Assembly (NCBI RefSeq): GCF_033473495.1
Contig: NC_088942.1
Coordinates: forward strand, 1,054,001-1,118,000
Direction: 5' to 3'
Origin: Cercospora beticola
Lineage: Eukaryota > Ascomycota > Dothideomycetes > Mycosphaerellales > Mycosphaerellaceae
Length of the DNA stretch: 64,000 nt
The position numbers were made by a program, and so were the translations under genes. The notes under the pieces were generated by a model. That model had not been told where the DNA came from, made no database searches, and worked only from the letters and a program-made list of their open reading frames with translations. Shown piece by piece: positions 33,501-45,698 of this stretch (its first letter is position 1; each line of letters begins with the position of its first letter).

Positions 33501-34151
33501 CTTTCTCAATGTCGCGTGCACACGATTCGATGTGGTGTGAGATGTGCTCGGGCACAGAATCGATGGAAGGTGGTGGAGGGTAGCGATGGGTTTGTTCAAT
33601 AGCGATTGCGACTATCCAACACTCGGTATCAATGCTCTGCAATGATTGCTCGTGATCAATGTCTCGTCTTTCGTTGGTTGTATGTATACACAGAGTCCCG
33701 CTATGCCTTATCGTTGCTCTTGAACAGAAATCCTCTCAAAGCGGTAGTCGCGATCCAGCCTACGACCACGACAGAAACGATCAATTTGACCTCTTTCAGC
33801 GCATCGACCGCGGAGGAGTTGAAGGAAACGGTGTGGTGGTGATTGATGGCACCCGAATGCTGTGCGGCCAAAGCAAAAGATTCCATCGTGTCTCCGCCGT
33901 ATCGTGGGTTTGGTCTATGTGGCATCAAAGCTGGCCCCTGCAGCTGTCCGGCCCCGGAGCTTTGAAGCTTGGGCGCGGGAGATTCACATGCAGCTTGTCG
34001 AGATCACTTCTACTTCTCTTCTCTCACACGACACAAACAAAGTTCACTCAGAAATGCCGGTATCGCGTGCATCTAGACCACATGCAGCTCCGCTGTGCGA
34101 TGTCACCCCTTGCTTCGGCTAGAATACAGACGTCCAAGCAGCTGAGTTGTA
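33501..34151. other. Intergenic between lectin and GDSL genes
   Basis: 651 bp, promoter side of the lectin gene. No gene recognised. Confidence 0.5.
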
Positions 34152-35077
34152 CTACAATATGCAGAAAAACACATGCCATCCTTCCGGAGTCCCTTCAACA
34201 GAGGACATCTCCCTCGGCGGCGTAATAAGCCCTGCCTGGGTCACATTCTGAAGCGCACCGAACCACTTCACAGCCATCTTGCGATAGCCCGCATCACTCG
34301 GATGCAGTCCATCTCGCAAATCCGCAGTGTCCACACCAATCGAGCTCAAATCCGCCACTTGCACCTTATACCCTTTGGCCACGCGCTCTACAGCAATTCT
34401 TGGAATCTGCGTATTCAATTGCGGGATCAAATTTCTGCGCGCAGAGTCCTCCGTCACCTGGATTACTTGCGCCACGATGAGCGTGACATTAGGCACCGTT
34501 TCAAGAACCATATCCATAAGCTTCCCAAGTCGCTCCGGCGCTTCTTGAGGTGCTGACCCAGGTCGGTCTACCATATCATTCGTTCCTGCGTGCAGCAGAA
34601 CCACATTCGGCATCTCCAGAATCGAGTTCATGAGTCTTGGCTGAGTATCATTTGCGATCTGGTTGATATTGTATCCTGGATATCCTTCGTGTCGGTTTTC
34701 GACGAAATTTCCAGTTCGCTGAGTGCCTGTCTCATGGTCAGGAACGACTAACGAAACATCACCGGAGTCCACTTACCAATATAGGTTCGATTCTTCATAG
34801 GACAATCACTTTCCAAAAAGTTGAGCAAGTCCTTTCGATAACTATTCCAATATTCGCTGCCTCCCCAGCCTACAGTGATCGAGTCGCCAATTGCCAGCAT
34901 CCGCAAATGCGTCTCTGGGGCGACTGAACATCTGATCTCATCGCTAAGGATAGGGATTTCTGCATTCGCGTAGAGTGCTGGTGCTGCCGCTGTTTCTGAT
35001 GTCTGACAGATATCGCCGCTACCGAACCAGAGGTAACCTGCTCCTAGACCACAAAGCAGAGAACGAAAGGATGACAT
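34152..35077 (-). CDS. Secreted GDSL/SGNH hydrolase
   Basis: Two exons on the minus strand (34777-35077, then 34152-34726) give 291 aa; the 50 bp intron has a GTAAGT donor and GACAG acceptor, joining TYIG to TQRTGNF. An N-terminal hydrophobic stretch (residues ~5-20) is a likely signal peptide. SGNH blocks are present: block I IGDSITVG with the nucleophile Ser, the block II region GYNI, block III HAGTNDM and block V DGLHPSDAGY with the catalytic Asp and His. Members deacylate or de-esterify lipids or acetylated polysaccharides; the substrate cannot be told. The catalytic Asp-x-x-His pair is intact, so an active enzyme is expected. Confidence 0.92.
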
Positions 35078-35505
35078 GGCTGTGACTGTCGTGAATATCC
35101 ATGATCACAACTGATTTGGAAATTGTTTACAACGAGGGTTCCAAAGATTGTCCATACCAATCTTGGTAAGCCTCGGCGCTGGTTTGAGTTCGAGCCATGC
35201 GGAAACATCCAGAGCGTGGAAACGTACCACGCGATCGGGGCACGCATTTGCGTCGGCGTCTGTGTGTTGAAGTGCTTCGTGGTTACCAAACACAATTGCA
35301 AAGTGGTGAGAGAAGCTTGCAATATGGATCGCGGAACGCCACCTTGCAAGCTACACCGGCGTTGATAATCTGCTTAGGTATACACATCTCTGGCGACCTT
35401 TAACTCCTCTTCCACAATCCTCAATATTACACTCAATATTCAATCTTGTCACCACAGTCTTTCACAGATTTAACCCAGGAGAAATCTTCAGAACAATCGG
35501 CGACC
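35078..35505. other. Intergenic between GDSL and hydroxyacid dehydrogenase genes
   Basis: 428 bp. No feature recognised. Confidence 0.5.
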
Positions 35506-36462
35506 TTACACCACCCTATTCTCCACCTCCCTCCCCTCCAGCACAGCAACCACAGTCTCAACAGCAAACCTCCCACTAGCACTCTGATTCTCCTCCGTCG
35601 TCCCACCCACATGCGGCGTCAGAACCAAATTATCAAACCCCAAATGCAACCCATGCTTCTCCAAACTCGGCGGCTCAAAATCCAACGCATCCAGCGCCGC
35701 TCCAAAAATCCTCTTCTCATCCAGCGCATCCAACAAAGCATCCTCATTAACAATCCCACCTCTCGCACAATTCAATAAGATAGCATTCTTCTTCATCAAA
35801 CCGAATTCTCGTTTGTCAATCATATCTGTTGTATCATCTGTTCGTGGGACGTGTAAACTTATGACATCGGAGGATTTGAGTAGGATGTCGAGGTCTAGGA
35901 CACGATGATGTTCGATGTCGTCCCAGGCTCCATTGGGAGCAAAAGGATCGTAGGCGATGATTTTGCCCTCCATGGCTCCGATCCATTTTTTCGCTACGGC
36001 TTTTCCGACGTTTCCCATTCCGACAATGCCAAGGGATTTCTGGTAGAGAGATTGGCCGAGGAGTTGGGAGCGGATTAAATCTTCGCCGCGGTTGAGTTTC
36101 CTGTCGATCTCGACGACGCGGCGGGCGACGGTGAGGGCGAGGGTGAGGGTTAGTTCTGCTACGGCTTCGGCGTTCATGGCTGGGGTGTTGCAGACTGCAA
36201 TATTGTGCTTTTTGGCTGCTTCAAGGTCAATGTTGTCGACACCAGTCCCAAGCTTCACAACGACTTTGAGCTTTTTGGCCATGGCGAAGTCTTGTCCTGT
36301 TAGGCGGGTGTCAGAGCGAATTAGAATTCCATCGGCTTCGTTGTGCCATTGGTCTGAGCCAGCTTGGCCAGGGAGGATTGCTTGAACAGAGCTGGATTGC
36401 TGGAGGAGGGCAATAGCATCTTGATGGTAGGGATTGAGGACGAAGACCTTGGGCTTGGACAT
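35506..36462 (-). CDS. D-isomer-specific 2-hydroxyacid dehydrogenase (phosphoglycerate dehydrogenase-like)
   Basis: Single exon, 318 aa from the ATG at 36462; an in-frame extension upstream to 36702 is low-complexity and probably 5' UTR. The NAD-binding Rossmann motif is GIVGMGNVGKAVAKKW. The three catalytic residues are in place: Arg in NCARGGIVNEDAL, Glu in LDFEPP and His in TPHVGG. No C-terminal ACT domain is present, so it is not a full-length feedback-regulated SerA. It likely reduces a 2-keto acid or oxidises a D-2-hydroxyacid; substrate choice between 3-phosphoglycerate and glyoxylate or hydroxypyruvate is open. Expected in the cytosol. Confidence 0.93.
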   Translation of the reverse strand: MSKPKVFVLNPYHQDAIALLQQSSSVQAILPGQAGSDQWHNEADGILIRSDTRLTGQDFAMAKKLKVVVKLGTGVDNIDLEAAKKHNIAVCNTPAMNAEAVAELTLTLALTVARRVVEIDRKLNRGEDLIRSQLLGQSLYQKSLGIVGMGNVGKAVAKKWIGAMEGKIIAYDPFAPNGAWDDIEHHRVLDLDILLKSSDVISLHVPRTDDTTDMIDKREFGLMKKNAILLNCARGGIVNEDALLDALDEKRIFGAALDALDFEPPSLEKHGLHLGFDNLVLTPHVGGTTEENQSASGRFAVETVVAVLEGREVENRVV

Positions 36463-38791
36463 TTTGGTCTGGCTTCTTGTAGTGTGTGGTACCTGTGTGT
36501 TGCGGTGGTCTGAGTATGGCGGGGTTGAACTGTTGTCAGAGTTGGCAAGCGGGGCAGAGTGAGGCTGAAGTTGTGAAGCTGCTGCTGCAAGGTTCAAGGG
36601 TGAGATGTGGGCTGATTCCTGGCTTGCATGCTCTGTTTTGTGTTGCATATGATGTCTGAAGTCATTGCGATATCGGCTACATACCACCTTTACGCGGCAC
36701 AAATATCCGTACTATCGCTGTGGACATCTGTGTCGCTTCGGACGCTGCATACCACAGATGACCGGAGACTTTGATCCATATGCCATGTTGGACAGGTGGA
36801 TGGCGGGAGTGACGAGCTGCGACCGGGGTGATTGCTATTCACATTGTTACGCGTAGAGAGCCAATAACTCATGATCAGGAATGGGCTCGCCGCGGTATCC
36901 ATGGGAGAGGGCATATGCGGTCCTTTTGATGTGCTGTCACTGCTTCCTGTCCAGCGCCGAGCACATGTCCGGCGCAACAGTCTTCTGAATCTGCCCATGG
37001 AGCCTCAAAGCCAGGTTGCTAGACAACTTACCTGCTGGGCCCGAAACTAAGGTCACGTCACCCGCTTCAATGGCCGCTCTTCATGCGCCCTTATCCTCCC
37101 CAATGCCGGTTTCGCGGCCGCGAGTGCGTACGACGTGCAGTGCGCAACGTATCATCCATGCATGTAGGCATACCGCTGCTCTTGGGGTCCGGATGAGCGC
37201 AGATATGGGCCTGACTCGACCACCGCAACTCAGCAGAACGCGGGCGAAAGAGCCTTTTGGGATCGTTTTCAGTGGCAGGCTAGTTGTTCGTCCCGTTGGG
37301 CTATGCGGTTCTTTGTTGTGCCGTGCGGTTGCAAAAATCCCGTTCATCACTCGTGTAGCAGTTGGTCAGCAGAGAGAAGTGAGAAGGAAGAGTGGAGGCA
37401 CAGTGGAGGGTTGGAAGAGATGGCAGCTCCCGATGGATGATGTCCGTGCACTTTCGAGCCTCATTCCAATTTTTACAACCAAACTGTGAAACTTGACACA
37501 ACGACAAGCAACAACATCGCATCCGCAATCCATCCGCCTGTAATGTCACTACCGAGTCCTCACTGGCACCACTTGACTCATTGAAGGGTGGAACAGCGAG
37601 ATGCAGCCAGAGGCTTGAATCGCAGACCGGAAAAGTTGTTCCAGAACAGTGCGCCACAGCTCACGAGTGGCTAGAATTCCTCCCCTCTGGCCGAAGCAGC
37701 AATTCCAAGCAGAACGTAGGAGGTAGACGGCAGCGGTACCTGTCCGAAAGAAGCCCCGTGTGGTGCGAAATGGCACCCACGTGGACAGTGCAATAGCGGA
37801 ACCTGGGGCTTGCCAGAACAGAGCCGCATCGTGTGCCTCTTTTCACCACTGAGCGCCCCAGTCTCCCGGGACGACACGACCTCTAGCTCTATTTGTTCCT
37901 GCATGATGGCAATGTCTCGCTAGACCATCAATATTGCACGCAATACTTCCGCCCTCGCTATTCATTCTCCGTTGCGGTTGTCCGATCTCGCATTCGCAGC
38001 CAATGAAGCCAACTTTTGCCTTTCAGCTACCTGGCGAATGAGATCGGGCGAGTGGATGTCGACCTTCATCACAATCTGTGCTACCCCAGCATTGCGATCG
38101 AGAGGTACCACATATGCAATATACTCCACCCCAGATCATAGTCCGGAGCTACTGGCTAGTCACAATACCAGTCGTAGCCCTAGGGACTTCTTTGGAGTGC
38201 GCCTTGCTATACCATTCGTGCTCAACAGCGGCCCAGCAGGGTGTATGATCACCCGAAGAGATCATTAGACGAGGCGCACCAATCGATCATAGCTCGCAGA
38301 CTGTCTGACAGCTGTGTGAGAACTAACCTCCGGAATGGTAGCGTAGACTTGCCCCTCTGCGTCGGATGAGGTACATGGCGGGGTCAGCGAGCCCGCCTCG
38401 AGCCCGCGTCTGGATCACTCATGCACACCAACGCTCCAAACACAGCCACCGGGTTGCCACTTCCACTCTTCCAGACCGTACTACTGCCCCACAAGTCCCC
38501 AGGTAACCCCAGACTATGGTCTTAGCCCCGCATCGATGTCCAATCTCCTGCAGGGTTAGATCGACCTCAGCTGCTGAAGCTCCACGCGCCTAGGCAGGTT
38601 TGCCGCCGTACAATCTCGAATGCCCTCAGAAAAGGCGGATGAAGGGAAAGTAACTCGTTAGTATCGGCCTAGTTAGGGAAGTATCCTGCACTCATAAAGA
38701 CTTGTCAACCCCTCCACCTCATCTCTTGCCACCCATTCGTATCAGCACACGCTTCCAAACTACTTATCATTTTCTACGAGAATTTGCCACC
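36463..38791. other. 2.3 kb intergenic region upstream of the BVMO gene
   Basis: Only short overlapping frames on both strands, the longest about 157 codons and without any familiar motif. A TATA-like CATAAAG at about 38694 lies 100 bases before the BVMO start. No repeat or mobile element seen. Confidence 0.45.
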
Positions 38792-40608
38792 ATGGGCAGC
38801 GTCGGAGTTGACACGCAGAACCCAGAGCGCATCATCAAGACAGACCTTTGGCAGTATGGTCGCCGACGACGCGAGGACGGCCCTTATGCCGACAATCTTG
38901 ACATCGATGTTCTCATTGTTGGCGCTGGATTCGGTGGAGCAATGAGTTTGTACGAGTCTAGGAAGAATGGATTCAACACAGTCTTGTACGATGCAGGACA
39001 AGGCTTTGGTGGCACATGGCGATGGGTTAGTACCTCACCATGCCGACGATCTTCTGATCTTCAGGCTGACTCCACGTCAGAATGTCTATCCCGGTGCACG
39101 AGTGGACAGCCCTGTCCCAATCTACGAACTGGCCATTCCTGAGGTCTACAAAGATTGGCACTGGACGACAAACTACCCCAACTGGGAAGAGCTGCAGGCA
39201 TACTTTGACCACATGGACAAGGTGCTTGAGCTCAGCAAGGACTGTGCATTCGAAACCGTGGTCGTCAGTGCCGAGTTCGACACAAATGAGGGGAAGTGGA
39301 CTGTCAAGACTCAAGACGGCCGTACCACCAAGGCCCGTTTCTTGATCGTCGCCGCCGGATTTGCTGCCAAGAGATGTGAGTACATCCAGTCGTCATGTCG
39401 ATTTGTGTAAGCTGACAAAGAATCTAGATATTCCCGATGTGCCAGGCCTCGATTCGTTCAAGGGCGAGATCCACCACTCCAGCTTCTGGCCAGCCGAGGG
39501 AGTCGACTACAAGGGCAAGAAGGTCGCCGTCATCGGCACTGGTGCATCAGGAGTGCAGATGATTCAAGAGATGGGACCAGTGGCCGAGCAGCTTACCGTA
39601 TACCAGCGGACACCAAACCTCGCACTGCCAATGGGCAAGCGAGACCTGTCAAAGGAAGAGCAGGACTCGCTTAAACCCGACTATCCTTACATACACGCGA
39701 TGCGCGAGAAGTGTTTTGCTGGGTTCCACTACGATTTGTGTGAGCGGGACACATTTGAGGATGATGAGCAGGAGCGTGAGGAGTTCCTGACTAATCTGTG
39801 GGCGCAGCAAGGATTTGCTCTGTGGCTCGGAGGATACAAAGACTACCTTGCCAACGACAAGGCAAATGATGTTGCGTACGAATTCTGGAGAAAGACGCAG
39901 AGCAAACGTGTGCAGAACGAGGAGAAGAAGAAGCTCCTATTCCCAGAGAAGAAGCCTCACCCGTTCGGAGTCAAACGCCCCTGCTTGGAGCAAACCTATT
40001 ATGAGGTGCTCGATAGGCCCAATGTCAACATCATATCGATTAATGAAGACGCTGGAACCCCTATTGAACGATTTACCGAAAAAGGTATTGTTACGGCAGG
40101 TACGGAAACCGAGTTCGACATCATCGCTCTTGCCACCGGCTTCGATGTCGTCACAGGCGGCATGACTTCCATGGGCCTCAAATCCATCAACGGCACCTAC
40201 CTCAAAGACGAATGGAAAGAAGGCGCCAACACTTTCCTCGGAACCACCATCTCCGGCTACCCCAATCTCTTCCACTTATACGGCCCTCACGGCCCAACCC
40301 TCCTCTCCAACGGTCCATCATCCGTCGAAATCCAAGCCCGATGGATCCGTGACGCCATCAAGAAGATCAACAAGCAAGGTCTCAAGTACGTGAACCCTAC
40401 CAAGGAGGCTAGTGATGAGTGGAAGCAGCGTATTCAGGATTTGGCTGCGGGGACTCTTTTCCCTACTACCCGATCGACGTATATGGGTGGTACTGTGCCA
40501 GGCAAGAAGTTTGAGATGACTTGTTATGCGGGTGGTGTTGATAAGTATGGACCTGAGATTAGAGGGTATTTGGCTGAGTGGAAGGGTTTTGAGACTGTTA
40601 AGGCTTAG
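38792..40608 (+). CDS. Baeyer-Villiger / flavin-containing monooxygenase
   Basis: Three exons (38792-39025, 39081-39375, 39428-40608) give 569 aa; introns of 55 and 52 bp have GTTAGT and GTGAGT donors. The joins create GTWRWNVYPGARVDSP and KRYIPDVPGLDSF, the expected family sequences. The FAD motif GAGFGG is at 44-49 and the NADPH motif GTGASG at 213-218. Between them FKGEIHHSSFWP (187-198) matches the Baeyer-Villiger fingerprint FxGxxxHxxxWP. Such enzymes insert oxygen next to a ketone to form an ester or lactone. The start codon has a strong context (CACCATGG). There is no polyketide or terpene synthase beside it, so a role in detoxification or stand-alone catabolism is as likely as secondary metabolism. 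Confidence 0.94.
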
Positions 40609-41543
40609 ATGAAAAGAAGAATGGAAAGGATTTATTGTGATTTGCTTGAGTTAGCCGGCTTGTAAATAGTGCATGAAATTATGATCAACTATTCAAAGCA
40701 GACTGTCACTTTCTGTTGTGTCGTTGTCGTAGAAAGCGGTCGGCGACATTGGAATTGTTCGCTGACACGCAGTGATTGACTTATCTCTGCCGCTTTGGAG
40801 CAAGAGGTGTCGACTGGTGTCGCTCCGCTGCCCGCCGCCTCTGAGGCATGGGGACAGAGTCGGGAGGCGGTCTCTGGAAAAGGTGCGCATACTGTGCCAA
40901 CTGGTGTCGTGCCGCCATTCCGTAGTTCGTCCCATGGAATCAGAGAGGAGGAATTTCTGGTGCGAATTCGTATGCAACATGCAGGCATGATTCTTGCCAT
41001 CATACACTTGATGCTTCATGTATCTGTCTCTCAAGGCGTCTAGGGTGGTTGACATTTCACCTCTTATCGCCGGCGAACTAAATAATTTTTCAACTATAAA
41101 GCGAAAGAAAGCAACAACGGTAGGAGGTCGCGCAAGAATGAGAAAGTGTGAAGACTGTGAGCAGCAGATCAGGGATTTGGAACATAAGTATCGGCCAGCT
41201 CTCCTGGTGTCTACGGATGTTGATGCAGAGGTTGGTCACCCAAGGAACAAGTTTTCTAGACCGGCATCTTCTCTGCTTTTATAATCTCGCACAAGGCTGT
41301 TAGTCCCTAACACATCACGAGTGGAAAGTCGAATCATGGCTGTGTTTGTTGATGTGTGCTTTAAGGTTACTATAGTGTAATACACCGACTGGTACGAACG
41401 AATGTTTTACCCTCCTCTGCCTCTATCACATCCTCATTCCCGACAAACGAAAGATTCTTCGACTGTGGCCCATTATAACATCCGCTCGTTCGCTGCTGTC
41501 AGTTCCTTGTGGGTGGTTGGCATGTATATGCGGAAGGAAACAT
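40609..41543. other. 3' intergenic between BVMO and the Gly/Cys-rich protein gene
   Basis: 935 bp between convergent genes. Short frames only. Confidence 0.45.
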
Positions 41544-42074
41544 TTAGTTGTCGTTTCCGCCGTTGAAGTTGCCGCCGGTGGTCTCGCCGAAGTTGAGGAG
41601 CTGGAGGTTGATTGGTGCAATCTGGTTGCCGTTCAAGACGTCGCAAGACAACAAGTTGCCAGCCTGGTGTCATGTACTGTCAGATATTTCGTGGAGAAGG
41701 TAATTGATATCTCTGGGACTTACTGCGAGCAGACCGCCCTGCTTGTTGTTGCCGCAGTTATCGTAAACATCGACGTCAGGGTGACCGATGCTTGGGTAAC
41801 CAGCTGGTGGGAAAAAAAGCGTCAGTTTTGTTGTTCTGCGATATGTGTGATGTGGATGCATTGATGACTTACGAGTACCAGGAGCCCAGCAAGCGCCAGG
41901 CTGGCTCTTGTAGCAGCAGAGCTGGCCGCTGTAGCCGCCTTGGTAGCCTCCGTAGCCTCCACCGCAGTTGCCAGTCTGGCAACCACCTGGGTAGCCACCC
42001 GGGTAGCCACCGCCTGGAGCAGCAGCGGCGATGGCAGCGAAGGCAGCAATGATAGCGGTAGTAGTGAACTGCAT
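41544..42074 (-). CDS. Small secreted Gly/Cys-rich protein (hydrophobin-like?)
   Basis: Three exons on the minus strand (41873-42074, 41724-41803, 41544-41663) give 133 aa. The introns are 69 and 60 bp with GTAAGT donors and CACCAG acceptors. Residues 1-19 are a signal peptide (MQFTTTAIIAAFAAIAAAA). A Gly/Tyr/Pro-rich stretch follows (GGGYPGGYPGG to GGYQGGYSG), then a cysteine-bearing half. Seven Cys are visible, in the order C, C, CC, C, C, C. The QLCCYKS start and the APINLQLL end recall hydrophobins, but the second CC pair is missing and the Cys number is odd, so it is not a standard hydrophobin. A wall-associated or surface protein is my best guess. Confidence 0.75.
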
Positions 42075-44310
42075 TTTGGCGGTGTTGTTGTTGGGTGACG
42101 TTTGTCGGATTGTGGATGTGATTAGAGTGAGTGGTGAAGTTGGTTGTGGTGTGTAGCTGGCAGTGAGAGGCTGTTGTTGATGAGAATTGATCTGAGGTGG
42201 ACTTGGAGCCATCTTTTATACATGCTGCAGGCTCCTTTCTCTCTCTCCCATCTTGCTTTCCTCGCCCAGACGGCAATGTTACCCTCAAACAAGACTCATC
42301 AGCTGTATGCCCGCAAGCTTCATGCTGTCAACATGTCGATCATTGGAAAATTTCCCAATCGGTCGGTCTTCACACTGCGGCATGCAATACTGAGGTCAGA
42401 GTTTGCAGGCTTGATCCTCGATTGCCCTATTAGATCGTCAGCAGGTATTTCGAAGATCATCGGCATTGGTCCTGGCGGCTGATTACAGCGTGGCGATTCA
42501 GCAATGTTCCTATTTTGAGGATACTGGTCCCCGTCATCTGGAGCTTGACGGGACTGTCGATAAGCTATTGTCCTAGTAGCAAGAACAAGCTTATCCTGAT
42601 CAATTCGTGTAAGAAGTTACTCAACATGGCAACTTCAAACGCTCTCCACTGGCGGGTTAGTCGGTTTTGTTTTGACACACAACGTTTGCCCCAGCGTAGC
42701 GGAGCCAAAGCGTTCGGCGAATCTGCCCCAGCTGTTCTAATCGCTCCTGTCTTGGATCGCCATTGATAGAGATTCACATCATTAGGCAGTGATGTGAGTG
42801 TAGGAGAGCTCGGCGGTCCTGTGCAATGTCCCTGGACATTAACCAGCATCCTTCATCTGCTGCCCTATCGTCACGCGTAAGTCACATCGTCATCTTCCAC
42901 GTCGGTCGTTCAGCACAGACATGGTGCATACCTTGCTCTGTACGCCGTTGAGAATCCACTCCTGCCGTCTGAATATGCAGTGCCTTGAATGCCACAGGGC
43001 TGACCGAGCCGCTGTCCCGCGCAAAGCCAGCGGAACCCCGGACTGCGCGCCACTGACGAAGCACGCTTCATATTCCACCAGCTCACTGCAACGATTCTGT
43101 GACTGCCAGCAATCAATGTTCGCTCTTAGGTAACATTTGGAGGCGCTGTCACATCCCGGATGGTCCGTTCGGCAAACAAGCTCAGACTGACATCGAAAGT
43201 GTAAATGACAACGTGACGTCCGAATGCCGAGCGTTGCTTCATAGCAGCCATACCTACGTACTCTGATGATCACAATAGGGGCAGTCTAGACCGTGATGCC
43301 TATCCATCTTGTGCTGATGTGCTGCCTTGTCGAAGGGGATGCGAACGAGGCGGAGTCCTCGACACGGGCTCGTATCCGGGAGTGATGAGTACATGGACCC
43401 AATCTTGGCAGCTATGCTTTGCAGTACGTGTAGCAGCTGTGGAGTGACTGGGTCCAAGGTGGTAGCCAGTTGTGCAGGCTCTGCTACAGCAGAGTCCAGG
43501 TTCGGATTGTTGCGGCACTGTGAACGAGTCAGCGTGGCTTGCGGACCTGTTTCAAGTAGTGAGTCTATTTGAGCATCGTCAGTACTGCACTTGATCGTCA
43601 AAAGCCGTTGGAGATGGACAATCGGCATTCTGTTACATTGCGCTGCCTCTAATCAGAAGGTGCGTGCTCATCTCCGTCGCACATTGTGTTACAATGCCAC
43701 CAAATATCGCCAAGGGCCTTCAGTGCAATAACGCAGCAAGCGATACTGGCAGCGCTACCAGGCGTAGAACAACCTGAGCACTCGCATGGTCTTCGCGATG
43801 CTGGTCCATCGCATAAGCACAGGTACGGAGGCCTGGATCGTCGAGGCTTCCGGGCGTGGTTGTATAACGTGGCAGCCGGACCACGGGACTACCTAAATTG
43901 TTGTACGATATGGATTCACCTCATTCGGCCATGCTCTGAACATCAGCTGTATACTGGCACAAAGAAGTTGCCGCCATTCCGCCTGGGCTCGAGTCCGGCA
44001 AGCTTTGCGCAGTGATCAAAGCAAGAAATTGGCGATATCGGTCTCAGACAGTTGAGAGATTCGGATCGCGGTACTGAAACCAGATGTAGGGTCTTCCCTT
44101 CAGCTGGTCGGCATTGGAATGCCGATCGCCTCTACTATACGGGAACGGAGAGTAAAGTTCACGGAGCAGTCTTGGCGACAGGTGGCGCATATGTTCCTGA
44201 CGGGGGTCCCAAGGCGGGTTGGCTGAGGATTCGTCACCTGGCAGGCCCTTTGACTTTATGCGCCGCTCTATGCAGCTGCGCACTTCGCAGCGTGCTTCCC
44301 ACCGCTCTCT
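42075..44310. other. 2.2 kb intergenic region, nothing recognised
   Basis: The part next to 42074 is the likely 5' UTR and promoter of the small secreted protein. The rest holds only short frames on both strands with no domains, repeats or RNA features that I can support. Confidence 0.45.
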
Positions 44311-45522
44311 TCAAGCGTCATCATCCAGATCTGCCTGCAGTGCCTGTACATCGCTCAGTGCTTGCTCTCGCAGTCTCTGGTCCACTGCCTTCTTCCACTC
44401 TTTCATTTTTGCAAGCCCCCTCGACTTCCGGTCCATCGTCCACAGAGCTCTGGCAGTGGGGCCGAGTCTTCCAGTCAGAGCGTCATCGGCGTGATCCAAA
44501 ATCGCGGCGAGGAGATCTTGCGTGCCTTCGTTAAAAGAGTAGACCTCCCTGTCCATTTCTGCCAAAACATTATCTATCTCATCGAGATCGCGATACTGTC
44601 GCCAGAGGAGCTGCATGTGCTGATTGTACAGCTCCGTGGTGGCACCGAGCGCAAAAGCGAGCGGGCCGATTTTCTTGAGCTCAGGAAGAACAACAAGGCC
44701 AAGGGAGTGCGTAGCAGGCAACTTGTCTGCCTGTAGCCTCATGTAATGCAGAAGCAGACCAGGCAGTGCAGGAAAGCTAGTTTGCACGGCATTGTGGTCC
44801 GACTCGTCTGCTAAACGATCGAGCACATGCTCACGCAGGACTTTCCAGCATTCAACATCTGAGGCAGCTTTGTCCATGCGGTCCTTGATCGCAAGTCCCT
44901 GTGCATCCTTGATCTCCAGCTCTTCCAGAGGTTTCGCCAGCTCCCCCATCGTCTCCATGCCATTTTTCTCCAAAGTTGACTGCCGTCGTAGCTGCTCCGC
45001 TTCTTCGACCAATGGCTTGAGCAGGTCTGGGAATTCCACGCCGGCATTTGTCTTCGAGGCTTTTTTCGCCTTGTCCTGTGCTTGCTCTTCGACTGTCTCT
45101 TTCCCAATTCCCTTGCGAAACAATTCCTCGAAGACCTGCATCTCTCGCGGCGTCATCGTCGTGTTCTGTAGTCTCTCTGATGGCGTCGCTGACCCAGTAT
45201 CGCCCTCGAAAGGAATACTCTGTGACTTTTTTGGCCTGCGCGCGGCGTTCTGCATACGCTGCGAGATGGGTTCCCACCGTTCGTGAACTCTAGCGGCAGA
45301 CTGTCCATCGTCGCGAGTGGTCACAGATCGTCTCCTAGACCAACGTTCCTTGATCTCTCGCAGCTTGCGTTCCTCCTCCGCGCCCTGGCCAGCTTTTTGA
45401 TCGAGATGCAGCTCCTCTGAATATGCTCGAGCAATGGTCTTGGTCTGGTACAGAAAAGGTAGGAGAGTGCCGTGCGCACATTCTGCTATACTTAGCCTGT
45501 GAGATGCTCTTGCAGCCAGCAT
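44311..45522 (-). CDS. Mitochondrial Mtf2/Nam1-like protein
   Basis: Single exon, 403 aa. The N-terminus (MLAARASHRLS, Arg/Ser-rich, few acids) is a probable mitochondrial presequence. A charged, helical middle follows. The C-terminal ~170 residues (SFPALPGLLLHYMRLQ, ELKKIGPLAFALGATTELYN, LLWRQYRDLDEIDNVLAEMD) look like the Mtf2-type C-terminal domain of fungal proteins that act in mitochondrial mRNA processing and translation. This is a family-pattern assignment from memory. It is divergent from CMR1 with only 176 bp between start codons. Confidence 0.72.
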   Translation of the reverse strand: MLAARASHRLSIAECAHGTLLPFLYQTKTIARAYSEELHLDQKAGQGAEEERKLREIKERWSRRRSVTTRDDGQSAARVHERWEPISQRMQNAARRPKKSQSIPFEGDTGSATPSERLQNTTMTPREMQVFEELFRKGIGKETVEEQAQDKAKKASKTNAGVEFPDLLKPLVEEAEQLRRQSTLEKNGMETMGELAKPLEELEIKDAQGLAIKDRMDKAASDVECWKVLREHVLDRLADESDHNAVQTSFPALPGLLLHYMRLQADKLPATHSLGLVVLPELKKIGPLAFALGATTELYNQHMQLLWRQYRDLDEIDNVLAEMDREVYSFNEGTQDLLAAILDHADDALTGRLGPTARALWTMDRKSRGLAKMKEWKKAVDQRLREQALSDVQALQADLDDDA

Positions 45523-45698
45523 GATGTGTCGTTGCTGGTATCAATAGAAGCAATGCCAGCAGCTCGCGTTGAAGGAACGGCAATATCTCGCGACAATCTC
45601 GGAAGTGAATCGCGACGCGTCCTCGTCGCGTGTCCGTCATCGACTTTTCGACATCAAGACCATCGACATTGGGATTCACAGGACACTTCTTGAGTATC

